A stretch of DNA of 64,000 nt from Bacillota bacterium (lineage in GTDB: Bacteria; Bacillota_I; Bacilli_A; RF39; UBA660). The DNA is taken from assembly GCA_015059365.1 (NCBI GenBank), contig SVAO01000005.1:1-64000 (forward strand), read 5' to 3'. Position 1 is the first letter of the stretch. Every line of letters begins with the position of its first letter. The translations under genes and the position numbers were made by a program. The notes under the pieces are model-generated. The model was not told where the DNA came from and did no database searches. It saw nothing but the letters and a program-made list of their open reading frames with translations. Positions 52,830 to 61,557 of this stretch are shown one piece after another.

Positions 52830-53957
52830 ATGATTAAGTCAGGAGTTATTAATGAAAATAAGACTATTGAATTAGAAAATGATGACGTGCTTTCTTATTT
52901 ATATAAATTGATTGATAAATGTCCTTTTAACAAGAGTATTTTTGAAGATTATAAGATGAATCGCTTTTTTTGGACTGATTCAAATATTGTAGATTATTTT
53001 GTGAAATTTTTAGGATATGTTGTTATATATAATAAAATTGTATATTTTCAATCTGAGTCCAAATGTGATTTTATTGATAAGATAGATTATGTAAAAAATG
53101 GTTTTTTATTAAAACCTCTCTCTAAGGTGATTTATAAAAATAAAAAATTTATCCAATATTCAAATCCAATTGAACAAGAAATTAATATAATAGGCTTTAA
53201 GCATTCTATTAGTCCTGAAAATAATTTATCTTTCTGGTATCCTAAAATTGTTGATGCGGGTTTTAAAACCCCAAGAACAATAATAATTGATTTTACTGAA
53301 ACAGAAATGACTTTGATAAAAATGGGCAAATGGTATGAATTGTGTGAAAGAGATTTGTTACGAAGGATAAAAGAGGCTGCAAATAAAAATCCGAATTTTA
53401 ATTTAAATGATGAAATTTTTGTTAGATTTGGGCATTCAAGTAACAAATTTAATTTTAATTCGTGTCATATAAAAATGATTGATGAATTATATTCAAAATT
53501 AATGGTTATATTTGAGGATATGTATACTAAACTAGAATGGCATAATGATATTGAATTGATTTTAAGAGAGTATGTGCAAACTACTTATCAACGAGATCAA
53601 ATTTATAATGGGATGCCACTAAATACTGAATTTAGAGTATTTTATGATTTTAATCAAAAAGAGATTTTGGGTGTTTTTAATTATTGGGAAAAAGATACAA
53701 TGTTAAATAATTTACGGAATAAAAATGATTTAATAGCGTTTGCTAATTCTGCGACAGAAATAGAATCTGAATTTAATAATTTGGCACCAATATTAACAGA
53801 AGAAGTTGTGACGAAAGCACCTTTAGTTAATTTAAACGGCAGATGGTCATTAGATTTTTTATATGATGGAAAACAATTTGTACTAATAGATATGGCACAT
53901 GCTGAATGTAGTTATTATTATGATAAAGTTTTAAGTAAAAAGTTTGTTTTGAAATAA
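52830..53957 (+). CDS. Unknown protein, possibly ATP-grasp/CDC123-like
   Basis: A 375-residue soluble protein. The second half has features of an ATP-grasp fold of the CDC123 (D123) type: DEIFVRFGHSS, ILREYVQTTY, NTEFRVFYDFNQKEILGVFNY, and a final WSLDFLYDGKQFVLIDMAHAE acidic strand. Eukaryotic CDC123 is an assembly chaperone of eIF2; bacterial relatives have unknown roles. No catalytic assignment is made, and the resemblance is by eye. It has its own extended -10 promoter. Confidence 0.5.
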   Translation: MIKSGVINENKTIELENDDVLSYLYKLIDKCPFNKSIFEDYKMNRFFWTDSNIVDYFVKFLGYVVIYNKIVYFQSESKCDFIDKIDYVKNGFLLKPLSKVIYKNKKFIQYSNPIEQEINIIGFKHSISPENNLSFWYPKIVDAGFKTPRTIIIDFTETEMTLIKMGKWYELCERDLLRRIKEAANKNPNFNLNDEIFVRFGHSSNKFNFNSCHIKMIDELYSKLMVIFEDMYTKLEWHNDIELILREYVQTTYQRDQIYNGMPLNTEFRVFYDFNQKEILGVFNYWEKDTMLNNLRNKNDLIAFANSATEIESEFNNLAPILTEEVVTKAPLVNLNGRWSLDFLYDGKQFVLIDMAHAECSYYYDKVLSKKFVLK

Positions 53958-53990
53958 TAGATGCTAATAAATATAATAATATTTAAAATA

Positions 53991-54018
53991 AAAACGCACT
54001 TGTGTAAAAGTGCGTTTA
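53991..54018. terminator. Terminator of tRNA-Glu, possibly bidirectional
   Basis: AAACGCACTT (53992-54001) pairs with AAGTGCGTTT (54008-54017). The minus-strand side runs into TTTTTATTTT, so it mainly ends the tRNA-Glu transcript. Confidence 0.78.
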
Positions 54019-54054
54019 AAATTTTACCCGAAAAGTTCGAGTTAAGTATCAATT

Positions 54055-54131
54055 TGGTGACCTGTATGGGGTTCGAACCCATGAATGTAGCCTTGAGAGG
54101 GCTATGTGTTAAGCCACTTCACCAACAGGCC
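54055..54131 (-). tRNA. tRNA-Glu(CTC)
   Basis: A 77-nt tRNA with acceptor GGCCTGT/ACAGGTC, the G2-U71 pair typical of tRNA-Glu, T-loop TTCGAAC and encoded CCA. The anticodon loop CTCTCAA gives CTC, reading GAG only. Most small genomes rely on TTC alone. Confidence 0.92.
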
Positions 54132-54148
54132 AAATTAATGATAAAATC

Positions 54149-54199
54149 ATTTTAACACAACTATAATTTTTTTTCAATACAAATTAATTGTGTTATAAT
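54149..54199. promoter_or_regulatory. Back-to-back promoters of tRNA-Glu and the 180-residue gene
   Basis: Minus strand: TTGAAA (54172-54177), 17-base spacer ending TGTGT, TAAAAT (54149-54154). Plus strand: TTTTCA (54171-54176), 17-base spacer ending TGTGT, TATAAT (54194-54199). The two -35 elements share the same bases. Confidence 0.72.
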
Positions 54200-54215
54200 A
54201 CTAATAGGTGGTTTT

Positions 54216-54758
54216 GTGAAAGATATCTTAGATTTAAAAACATATAAACAATATTTAATTAATTATTATAAATATACATGTGATGAAGATAGGGGTGAGT
54301 ATAGAAAAAAATATATTAACACCCATTATGATACTAAAATTTTAGATAAAGTTGTAAAAGATACTAAGAAGTTTATTCTATCGATAATAAAGCAAATGTC
54401 AATGACAATATCAGAAAAAAGTGATAATGTATTTTATAAAGAAATTGTTTCCAGCAATGTTTATAAGGATATATATAATGGCAGCATTGGTGGTTTTAGT
54501 CCAGATAGATTAATATGCCCTGATGAATATAATTGTGATTGTTTAGTTAGTTTGTATATGATTGAAGAGTTTTTTGGAAATAATTTTAAGTTGGATTTAG
54601 TGGAAGATATTCATGAAGAATATGATGTGGATGATGAAGTTGGTTATTTTAATTTAACTACATATTTGTATATTTGTGGCCCCAAGGATCAATTTTTAGA
54701 TATTGTTGATGCGAATTTAATAAAAAACATAAAAATTATTAAAAAAATAAATAAATAA
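54216..54758 (+). CDS. Unknown soluble protein
   Basis: A 180-residue acidic protein starting at GTG 54216 (AGGTGG upstream). Aromatic-rich helical first half (YKQYLINYYKYTCDEDRGEY) and a later CPDEYNCDCLVSLYMIEEFF segment with three cysteines. No family recognised. It is followed 30 bases on by mscL. Confidence 0.6.
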   Translation: MKDILDLKTYKQYLINYYKYTCDEDRGEYRKKYINTHYDTKILDKVVKDTKKFILSIIKQMSMTISEKSDNVFYKEIVSSNVYKDIYNGSIGGFSPDRLICPDEYNCDCLVSLYMIEEFFGNNFKLDLVEDIHEEYDVDDEVGYFNLTTYLYICGPKDQFLDIVDANLIKNIKIIKKINK

Positions 54759-54788
54759 TATGGTATAATTTCAATAGGAGGTAGAAGT

Positions 54789-55175
54789 ATGTTAAAAAAG
54801 ATGATGAAAGAGTTTAAAGAATTTATTTCTAAAGGAAATGTTGTTGATTTGGCTGTTGGTGTTATTGTGGGTGGTGCTTTTGGAAAAATTGTAACATCTT
54901 TAGTTAATGATATTTTAATGCCATTATTAGGAATTGTTTTAGGTGGAGTTAATTTTAGTGGATTAACACTAAGAGTAGGTAGTGCAGTAATAGCTTATGG
55001 TGCATTTATTCAAAATGTGATCGATTTCTTGATTATTGCGTTCTGCATTTTTATGTTTGTAAAATTTATAAACAGATTAACATTAAAACCTAAAAAAGAA
55101 GAAAAAAAGTCTGCACCTGTAAAAAGTGATGAAGTTATTCTTTTAGAGGAAATAAGAGATTTATTAAAAAAGTAG
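54789..55175 (+). CDS. mscL: Large-conductance mechanosensitive channel
   Basis: A 128-residue Msc[27 protein letters not shown] is the first membrane helix and gate, NDILMPLLG follows, and the second helix is near 70-95 ([20 protein letters not shown]). It opens under membrane tension to release osmolytes. AGGAGGTAG binding site. Confidence 0.97.
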   Translation: MLKKMMKEFKEFISKGNVVDLAVGVIVGGAFGKIVTSLVNDILMPLLGIVLGGVNFSGLTLRVGSAVIAYGAFIQNVIDFLIIAFCIFMFVKFINRLTLKPKKEEKKSAPVKSDEVILLEEIRDLLKK

Positions 55176-55197
55176 GTCATAATATTTATGACCTTTA
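55174..55197 (+). terminator. Terminator containing the mscL stop
   Basis: AGGTCATAA (55174-55182) pairs with TTATGACCT (55186-55194). The TAG stop (55173-55175) enters the stem. Confidence 0.82.
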
Positions 55198-55255
55198 TTT
55201 ACATTCTTTTACAATAGTGCTATTTATTTGTTTTCTAAATTTTATTGTTGTTTGA

Positions 55256-55261
55256 TATAAT
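55256..55261 (+). promoter_or_regulatory. -10 element of the lipoprotein gene
   Basis: TATAAT, 19 bases before the TTG start; weak -35. Confidence 0.4.
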
Positions 55262-55280
55262 TGAGATAGGAGTGATATAG

Positions 55281-56285
55281 TTGAAAAGTAAAATAATAAA
55301 AGTATTTTGTTGTTTAGTTGTGTTGTTTAGTTTGTGTGGTTGTGGGAAGAAAGTAACTGACGGAGACGTTAACGGTGGTGTTACGCCTGAATCTGAAAAG
55401 AAATTACAAATTGTTGATGTTAATTCTAAGTCTAGACCTTATGCAGTAATGATTAATAATAATCATGCAGCATGGCCTCAATCTGGCGTTCAAGATGCTT
55501 ATTTGGTATATGAAATAGTGGTTGAAGGTGGAATCACTAGAATGATGGCTTTTTATAAAGATCAGAATACTGCTAAAATTGGCTCTGTAAGAAGTTCTAG
55601 ACATTATTTTTTAGATTATGTTTTAGAAAATGATGCAATTTATGCACATTTTGGTTGGAGTGATCCGGCTAAAGAAGATATAGAATCTTTGAAAATAGAC
55701 AATGTTAATGGTCTTTATGATGATTATACATGGAGAGATACTTCTTTAGATAGAGCATATGAACATACTGCGTTTACAAGCATTGAAAATATAAAAAAAC
55801 AAGTAGAAAAAAAGAAATATCGTACTGAAACTAATAAAGATTTATTATTAAACTATAGTGTTGATGAAATAAATTTAAATGACAAGGAAGGAAGTATTGT
55901 TGCCAATAATGTAACTATTAAATATTCTAATTATCAGACAACATCTTATGAATATGATGCTATAAATAAGGTATATAAAAGAAGTATGAGTGGTGTTGCT
56001 AATACTGATTTGGTTACTGGACAACAATATACAGTTAAAAATATTATTACTTACAAAGTTAAGGATGAAGCACATGCACTTCCTAAATTAAGAAATCTTA
56101 ACAATATAGGAAGTGGAGAAGGATACTACATAACTAATGGATATGCAGTACCAATAACATGGGAGAAAAATGCTCGTAGTAGTCAAACCGTATATAAATA
56201 TAAGGATGGTACAGAAATAGACGTTAATGATGGAAATACATTTATTCAAATTCAACCAACTAATCAACCGTTAACTATAAAATAA
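55281..56285 (+). CDS. DUF3048 lipoprotein (YerB-like)
   Basis: A 334-residue lipoprotein starting at TTG 55281 with GGAGTGAT upstream. The signal peptide ends in lipobox LCGC (Cys about 21). The body matches DUF3048: RPYAVMINNNHAAWPQSGVQDA, YEIVVEGGITRMMAFY, KIGSVRSSRHYFLDY and AHFGWSD. Function unknown; in Bacillus YerB interacts with cell-wall or membrane stress proteins only by weak evidence. Confidence 0.88.
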   Translation: MKSKIIKVFCCLVVLFSLCGCGKKVTDGDVNGGVTPESEKKLQIVDVNSKSRPYAVMINNNHAAWPQSGVQDAYLVYEIVVEGGITRMMAFYKDQNTAKIGSVRSSRHYFLDYVLENDAIYAHFGWSDPAKEDIESLKIDNVNGLYDDYTWRDTSLDRAYEHTAFTSIENIKKQVEKKKYRTETNKDLLLNYSVDEINLNDKEGSIVANNVTIKYSNYQTTSYEYDAINKVYKRSMSGVANTDLVTGQQYTVKNIITYKVKDEAHALPKLRNLNNIGSGEGYYITNGYAVPITWEKNARSSQTVYKYKDGTEIDVNDGNTFIQIQPTNQPLTIK

Positions 56286-56308
56286 GTGCAGTTATACTGC
56301 ACTTTTTT
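56284..56308 (+). terminator. Intrinsic terminator
   Basis: AAGTGCAGT (56284-56292) pairs with ACTGCACTT (56296-56304), then T run. The TAA stop enters the stem. Confidence 0.88.
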
Positions 56309-56355
56309 AATGTTTAAAAAAACTTGTACAAAAATAATTATAAATTTTTGAATAA

Positions 56356-56366
56356 TGTGATATAAT
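56356..56366 (+). promoter_or_regulatory. Extended -10 promoter
   Basis: TGTGA before TATAAT (56361-56366), 25 bases before the HD gene. Confidence 0.45.
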
Positions 56367-56391
56367 GTAATAGTGTCTGAGGTGAAAAAAG

Positions 56392-56895
56392 ATGATAAAT
56401 ATCGAAAAAGATATTGAATATAAAGAGATAATTAATCACATCTTACTAAATGATGAGTTTAATCAAATAAAAAAAATAGAACATCATGGTGTAACAAGAT
56501 TTGATCATTCTTTAAAAGTTTCATATTATTCATACAGATTAGCTAAGATGTTAAAATTAGATAGTGAGGATGTTGCTCGTGGAGGATTATTACATGATTT
56601 CTTTATGAGTAATGAAGATAGAACAGTTAAAGATAGATTTATTTCTACTTTTGTTCATCCTAAAAAAGCAGTAAAAAATTCAAATGATATATTCAATATA
56701 AGCGAAAAAGAAAAAGATATTATAAGAACGCATATGTTTCCTGTAAATCTTGCAGTACCTAAATATGCAGAGAGCTGGCTTGTTAGTATTGTAGATAAAG
56801 TTGTAGGACTATCAGAATTTGGTCATAAATTTGGTTACAAATTAGCATATCTAGCCAATGTATATCTATTATTTTTTATTAATACAATTAAATAG
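56392..56895 (+). CDS. HD-domain hydrolase, small
   Basis: A 167-residue HD protein: TRFDHSLKVSYYSYRLA (first His), GGLLHDFF (HD pair), FVHPKKAV and THMFPVN histidines, and SIVDKVVGLSEF (last Asp). This is the small HD family common in Firmicutes, with unknown substrate. AGGTGAAAA binding site. A tRNA-Arg follows after its terminator. Confidence 0.85.
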   Translation: MINIEKDIEYKEIINHILLNDEFNQIKKIEHHGVTRFDHSLKVSYYSYRLAKMLKLDSEDVARGGLLHDFFMSNEDRTVKDRFISTFVHPKKAVKNSNDIFNISEKEKDIIRTHMFPVNLAVPKYAESWLVSIVDKVVGLSEFGHKFGYKLAYLANVYLLFFINTIK

Positions 56896-56916
56896 ACTAC
56901 CGTTTGGTAGTTTTTT
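56895..56916 (+). terminator. Intrinsic terminator
   Basis: ACTACC (56896-56901) and GGTAGT (56906-56911) around a GTTT loop, then T run. Confidence 0.78.
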
Positions 56917-56934
56917 GTGTTAAAATATATTTAT

Positions 56935-57011
56935 GTCCTCGTAGCTCAGTAGGATAGAGCAAGTGCCTCCTAAGCGCTAGGTCGTTGGTTCGATTCCAAT
57001 CGAGGACGCCA
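56935..57011 (+). tRNA. tRNA-Arg(CCT)
   Basis: A 77-nt tRNA with acceptor GTCCTCG/CGAGGAC, T-loop TTCGATT, discriminator G and encoded CCA. The anticodon loop CTCCTAA gives CCT, reading AGG. An extended -10 (TGTGT TAAAAT, 56921-56926) lies just upstream. Confidence 0.95.
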
Positions 57012-57023
57012 TAATTGATATAT

Positions 57024-57054
57024 AAATACCACTTAATTTAATTGGTATTTTTTT
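57024..57054 (+). terminator. Terminator of tRNA-Arg
   Basis: AAATACCA (57024-57031) pairs with TGGTATTT (57043-57050), then T run. Confidence 0.75.
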
Positions 57055-57087
57055 ATTATGAAATGAGGAATGAATTTTGTAAATAAT

Positions 57088-57114
57088 AACCCTATAATTG
57101 TAGCTTATAGGGTT
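57088..57114 (-). terminator. Terminator of alr
   Basis: AACCCTATAA (57088-57097) pairs with TTATAGGGTT (57105-57114); on the minus strand it is followed by TTATTATTT, 16 bases past the alr stop. Confidence 0.7.
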
Positions 57115-57129
57115 TGGTTATATATGTTT

Positions 57130-58185
57130 TTAATTTAAATATTTTCTAGGGACTCTTTTGGAGATGCTACAGATTAATTCATAAGGTATAGTGTTTAAGT
57201 GATTGCTTAATTCTTTGATGTGTTCAATATTTTTGTAAAGATATACTTTATCGTGTAATTTTACTTTAGAATCTATTTTAATCATCAACATATCCATACA
57301 TATATTTCCAATAATTTGATATTTATTTTCGTTAATATAAACATAGGCTCCTGTTAATTTTCTGTTAATCCCGTCGGCGTATCCTATAGAAACGACACCA
57401 ATTATTTCGTCTTTTAAAGCTTTATATATTCCATTATAACTAACTGTTTCGCCTTGTTTTAAATGTTTGATTTCAATAACTTCGCTGGTTAAAGACAATG
57501 TGTTTTCTAAGTTAATATTGTTATTTATTAAGCCATACATTATTATGCCCATACGGCATCCATTACAAAAATTGATTTTTTCATAATTTATTAATGTTTC
57601 ACTTTGGGCAATATGTACAATAGGTATTGAGTTCAAATCTATTGATGATGTGATTTGTTTGAATCTATTGATTTGATTTAAGGTTTTAAATTTATTGGCA
57701 GCTTCATAAATATGGGTATATATACCTTGAATGTGTAAATTATTATCTTTGATATTGTTTAAAATTAAATCAAATTCTTTTTTGCTTTTTATTCCCAAAC
57801 GATTCATTCCGGTATCAATTTTTAAATGAATATTTAAATTATATTTTTTCAGAAAACTTATTTGTTCCAAAGAGGTAACTGTGATATCAATATTATATTT
57901 TTGATAGATTTTAAAATGTTTTGGGTCTGTTATTCCTAGGCAAAGAATTGGGATATCATTAAATTTTTTTCTAATAATTATGGCTTCGTCTAATGATGAT
58001 ACAGCTAAATAGTTACAACCGCCATCGATTATAGATTGAATAACTTTATGGCTGTTATGACCATAACAGTCAGCTTTAACAACTCCGATATAGTATTTAT
58101 AGTTTCCGTGGTTTTGTATAATTTTTTTAACATTATTTGTTATATTTTTTAAATAAATTTGAGCTTCTGTTTTTCTGTATGTCAT
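57130..58185 (-). CDS. alr: Alanine racemase
   Basis: A 351-residue fold type III PLP enzyme interconverting L- and D-Ala, the supply for Ddl and MurF. The PLP lysine is in VVKADCYGHN near residue 38, and the second catalytic tyrosine in SIGYADGINRKL. HLKIDTGMNRLG is also conserved. AGGTGATTAT precedes the ATG. Confidence 0.95.
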   Translation of the reverse strand: MTYRKTEAQIYLKNITNNVKKIIQNHGNYKYYIGVVKADCYGHNSHKVIQSIIDGGCNYLAVSSLDEAIIIRKKFNDIPILCLGITDPKHFKIYQKYNIDITVTSLEQISFLKKYNLNIHLKIDTGMNRLGIKSKKEFDLILNNIKDNNLHIQGIYTHIYEAANKFKTLNQINRFKQITSSIDLNSIPIVHIAQSETLINYEKINFCNGCRMGIIMYGLINNNINLENTLSLTSEVIEIKHLKQGETVSYNGIYKALKDEIIGVVSIGYADGINRKLTGAYVYINENKYQIIGNICMDMLMIKIDSKVKLHDKVYLYKNIEHIKELSNHLNTIPYELICSISKRVPRKYLN

Positions 58186-58237
58186 ATAATCACCTATATA
58201 ATTATACTACAATAATATTATGATAAGATAATTTTTA

Positions 58238-58266
58238 TTGCAAAACTAACTTTAGTTTAATATAAT
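58238..58266 (+). promoter_or_regulatory. Promoter of glmS
   Basis: TTGCAA (58238-58243), 17-base spacer, TATAAT (58261-58266), about 40 bases before the ribozyme core. Confidence 0.75.
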
Positions 58267-58301
58267 ATTATAAAGATGAAAAAATTGATGGAGGTAAAAA
58301 A

Positions 58302-58436
58302 TTCATTTAGCGCCTGATCCTACGGGATGACGAGGATGATGATTATCGAAAGTATCGGCGGGTGTCATCACGGTTTTATGTAATCGTAAGAAATATTTGA
58401 AAAAGCAAAATCAATATTGTAACAAAAAATATTTCA
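58302..58436 (+). promoter_or_regulatory. glmS ribozyme/riboswitch
   Basis: The leader of glmS carries the catalytic core of the glmS ribozyme: GCGCC at 58310-58314 just after the expected self-cleavage point, TGACGAGGATGATG (58328-58341), ATTATCGAAAG, TCGGCGGGTGTCATCA (58355-58370) and a downstream helix CGGTTTTATGTAATCG. When glucosamine-6-phosphate accumulates, the RNA cleaves itself and the mRNA is degraded. Exact ends are approximate. Confidence 0.93.
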
Positions 58437-58474
58437 CACAGTTGTTTTTATAGTGTTTGAAAGGATGAATATAA

Positions 58475-60283
58475 ATGTGTGGAATAGTGGGTTATGTTGG
58501 AAAGAATAACTCGTGTATTAAAGTTTTATTAGACGGTTTAAGGCGTCTTGAATATAGAGGGTATGATTCTGCTGGAATCGCTTATTTAGAAAATGAAAAG
58601 ATTGTTATAAAAAAAGAAAGCGGTAATTTAGAAAATTTATCAAACGTTGTTGATGCTTCAATTGATTCAAATATAGGTATTGGTCATACAAGATGGGCTA
58701 CCCATGGTAAAGCAGATAGAAAAAATTCACATCCTCATAGAATGGGTAAATTTACGCTTGTTCATAATGGTATTATTGAAAATTATAATGAAATAAAATC
58801 TGATCTTATGAGTAAGGGATATGTTTTTGAATCTGAGACAGATACAGAAGTGGTATGTGCTTTATTAGATTATATGTATAGAACGGATAAAGATATTTTA
58901 AAATGTGTAAGAAAACTAGGCAGTGTTGTAGAAGGATCTTATGCATTAGGGATTATTTGTGATGATTGTAAGGATTCTATTTTTGCAGCAAAAAAGAATA
59001 GTCCACTTATTATTGGACTCAATGGTGATGAAAAATTTATTGCATCGGATGTTCCAGCAATATTAGACAAAACTAATAAATATATTATTCTTGAAGATGG
59101 TGATTATGCTCAAATTGATGCGGATAATGTCAGAGTTTTTGCAGAAGGAAAAGAAAAGTTTCCAGAGGTTAAAGAGTTTGAATTTTCTTTATCAGATATA
59201 GATAAACAAGGTTATGAACATTATATGTTAAAAGAAATTCATGAACAACCTGAAGTGTTTAAAAAAACTACGAAAGATTATTTAAAAGATGATTTAAATA
59301 ATTTGATAGACATGATGCCGGATTTTAATAAATATAGTAAAATTAGAATTGTAGCGTGCGGAAGTGCAACTCATGCAGGTTTGGTTGGAAGACAACTTAT
59401 TGAAAGATTTGCTAATGTAAAGGTGGAAGTTAATACTGCTAGTGAGTTTAGATATGATAAATTATTTTTAGATAAAGATGAACTGGTTATTGCAATTTCT
59501 CAATCTGGGGAAACTGCTGATACATTAGAGGCGATTAAAATAGCAAAAAATAATGGTAATGACACACTTGGAATTATTAATGCTAAAGGAAGTTCGATTG
59601 CTAGAGAGGCCAAAATGGTTCTTTATACAGAAGCGGGAAAAGAAATCGCTGTTGCGACTACAAAAGCATATTCTGCTCAAGTGGCTATGTTAGCGTTAAT
59701 TGCACTTAATTTGGCGGTTTCAAAAAATATAATAGAAAAAAGTGAAATGTTATCTATACTTAGAGATACTAAAAATTTACCAAATTATATTAGTATTTTA
59801 TTGGATGATGATGAGTATTACAGAAAGGTTGCAGAAAGTATAAAAGAACATAATGATATATTCTTTATAGGAAGAGGAATAGACTATGCATTAGCTATGG
59901 AGGGTTCACTAAAACTAAAAGAAATATCTTATAAGCATAGTGAGGCTTATGCGGCTGGTGAATTAAAACATGGTACTATTTCTTTAATTGAAGAGGGTAC
60001 TCCGGTAATTGCGATTGTAACTGATGAAAAGGTTGCTTCTAAAACAATTAGTAATATTAAAGAAGTAAAATCTAGAGGAGCTTATGTTATTTTGGTAACT
60101 AATAAAGAATTCGAAGATAATAGTTTTTATGATGAAAAAATATTAATTCCTAAAGTAAATGAGTTGTTATCTCCTTTACTTACTGTAATACCATTACAAA
60201 TTATTTCTTATGAACTTGCTAAGATAAATGGTTGTAGTATTGATAAACCAAAAAATTTAGCAAAATCAGTTACAGTGGAATAA
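58475..60283 (+). CDS. glmS: Glutamine--fructose-6-phosphate aminotransferase
   Basis: A 602-residue enzyme making glucosamine-6-phosphate, the first step toward UDP-GlcNAc. Cys2 of MCGIVGYVG is the glutaminase nucleophile; GHTRWATHG and ESETDTEV follow. Two SIS domains include CGSATHAGLVG and SQSGETADT, and the C-terminus is KPKNLAKSVTVE with the conserved Lys. The ribozyme upstream controls it. Confidence 0.98.
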   Translation: MCGIVGYVGKNNSCIKVLLDGLRRLEYRGYDSAGIAYLENEKIVIKKESGNLENLSNVVDASIDSNIGIGHTRWATHGKADRKNSHPHRMGKFTLVHNGIIENYNEIKSDLMSKGYVFESETDTEVVCALLDYMYRTDKDILKCVRKLGSVVEGSYALGIICDDCKDSIFAAKKNSPLIIGLNGDEKFIASDVPAILDKTNKYIILEDGDYAQIDADNVRVFAEGKEKFPEVKEFEFSLSDIDKQGYEHYMLKEIHEQPEVFKKTTKDYLKDDLNNLIDMMPDFNKYSKIRIVACGSATHAGLVGRQLIERFANVKVEVNTASEFRYDKLFLDKDELVIAISQSGETADTLEAIKIAKNNGNDTLGIINAKGSSIAREAKMVLYTEAGKEIAVATTKAYSAQVAMLALIALNLAVSKNIIEKSEMLSILRDTKNLPNYISILLDDDEYYRKVAESIKEHNDIFFIGRGIDYALAMEGSLKLKEISYKHSEAYAAGELKHGTISLIEEGTPVIAIVTDEKVASKTISNIKEVKSRGAYVILVTNKEFEDNSFYDEKILIPKVNELLSPLLTVIPLQIISYELAKINGCSIDKPKNLAKSVTVE

Positions 60284-60290
60284 TATCAAA

Positions 60291-60315
60291 GAAACGTCAA
60301 ATGGACGTTTTTTTT
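60291..60315 (+). terminator. Terminator of glmS
   Basis: AAACGTC (60292-60298) pairs with GACGTTT (60304-60310), then T run. Confidence 0.85.
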
Positions 60316-60316
60316 G

Positions 60317-60345
60317 TTGACACGTGGAAATATTATATATAAAAT
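60317..60345 (+). promoter_or_regulatory. Promoter of the dockerin gene
   Basis: TTGACA (60317-60322), 17-base spacer, TAAAAT (60340-60345). Confidence 0.75.
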
Positions 60346-60394
60346 AGATATTAGGTAAATAGTAGTTTTTAACTATTATAGAAAGAGGTTAATT

Positions 60395-61267
60395 ATGAGA
60401 AGAACAAGAAGTAGACAAATGACAACAATAGCAATTATTATGGTGGCTGTTGTAGGAATGGGAATTGGTTTTGCAGCTTTTGCCACTAATTTAACAATTA
60501 ATTCAGGAGCAGCAGTAAATCCTGATGCATCAACATTTAGTGTCAAATTTTCATCAAGTGCAACGGATATTGCTAGGGATTCAATAAAGGGTGTTGCTAA
60601 TCCAACAACACTTTCTACAACTGATGGAGAGATTGATGCGATAGAAGCTACAACAATAAGTGGAATGGGTGCAGAATTTATAGAACCAGGACAAAGTGTC
60701 ACTTACACTTTTTATGCGAGAAATATAGGAGCATATCAAGCTTATTTAAATATGATTGAAGTTGGTAATAAAGTATGTACACCAGGAGAGGGTACTGATG
60801 CTACTCTAGTAGCAGAGGCATGTAAATCTATGAGTATAACCGTAACTGTTGATGGAACAACATCGATGGCTGTATCAGGAACCCAATCTTCAATTAAAAA
60901 AGTGGCAAATCATACTTTGGCTGCCGATAGTAGCGAAGAAATAGTGGTTACATTAGAATACGTTGCAGGTGGAGCTAGAGCTGATGGCCCATTTGATGTA
61001 ACTTTTGGAGATGTTTCTTTAACATATTCAACTATAGGTGGATATGATGTTCCTGTGACTTGTACAGCAGGATGCGGGGATGTTAACGATGATGGTGTTG
61101 TTAATCAGGCTGATTATGATGCGTTGTTCCAAAGCTTTAATGGATATGAAGTTTATATTAATGAATCCCAAGCAGACGTTAATTCGGATGGAAAAGTTAA
61201 TAATAGGGATCTTTTAGCTTTAAATTCGTTCCTTTCAGGAACAGGGTCATCCTTGCCTGCAGTTTAA
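60395..61267 (+). CDS. Secreted TasA/CalY-like protein with C-terminal dockerin
   Basis: A 290-residue exported protein. A basic start and hydrophobic segment (about 10-31) ending AAFATN recall the signal peptides of SipW-dependent TasA/camelysin proteins. A beta-rich domain (about 35-220) follows, with two cysteines. Residues 227-282 form a type I dockerin: two EF-hand-like loops, DVNDDGVVNQAD (229-240) and DVNSDGKVNNRD (261-272), each followed by a helix. Dockerins bind cohesins in a calcium-dependent way; no cohesin is in the window. GAAAGAGG binding site, own promoter. Confidence 0.82.
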   Translation: MRRTRSRQMTTIAIIMVAVVGMGIGFAAFATNLTINSGAAVNPDASTFSVKFSSSATDIARDSIKGVANPTTLSTTDGEIDAIEATTISGMGAEFIEPGQSVTYTFYARNIGAYQAYLNMIEVGNKVCTPGEGTDATLVAEACKSMSITVTVDGTTSMAVSGTQSSIKKVANHTLAADSSEEIVVTLEYVAGGARADGPFDVTFGDVSLTYSTIGGYDVPVTCTAGCGDVNDDGVVNQADYDALFQSFNGYEVYINESQADVNSDGKVNNRDLLALNSFLSGTGSSLPAV

Positions 61268-61279
61268 TTTATAAAAATG

Positions 61280-61308
61280 TTGACAAAAACACACTTGCGT
61301 GTTAGAAT
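61280..61308 (+). promoter_or_regulatory. Promoter of secE-nusG
   Basis: TTGACA (61280-61285), 17-base spacer ending CGTGT, TAGAAT (61303-61308). Confidence 0.82.
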
Positions 61309-61374
61309 TTACTTAGACACGAAATGTGTTTTTATTTTAGATAAAAATACATAATATGAAATGAGGGTGTAATT

Positions 61375-61557
61375 TTGAAAAAAATCGCTAAATTTTTTAA
61401 TAACATTAAAAAGGAAATGCAAAAAGTTAGATGGCCTAACAAAAAGGAAATGATAACTTATAGTATTGCAACAATCTCTATTATGATTATATTTGGATTA
61501 TTTTTTACAGTAATTGATTTAGCAAGTGCTGGAATAAAAATGCTAATAGGTGCATAA
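61375..61557 (+). CDS. secE: Preprotein translocase subunit SecE
   Basis: A 60-residue single-span protein starting at TTG with GAGGGTGT upstream. FFNNIKKEMQKVRWPNKKEM is the conserved amphipathic helix, followed by one membrane segment. It stabilises SecY. The stop shares one base with the nusG start. Confidence 0.95.
   Translation: MKKIAKFFNNIKKEMQKVRWPNKKEMITYSIATISIMIIFGLFFTVIDLASAGIKMLIGA

Noticed and set aside
53961..54155. 64-residue plus-strand ORF
   Set aside because: Most of it is the antisense translation of tRNA-Glu(CTC) and its terminator; it has no binding site.
60376..60702. 108-residue minus-strand ORF inside the dockerin gene
   Set aside because: Valine/alanine-rich mirror of the plus-strand coding sequence, no binding site or promoter.
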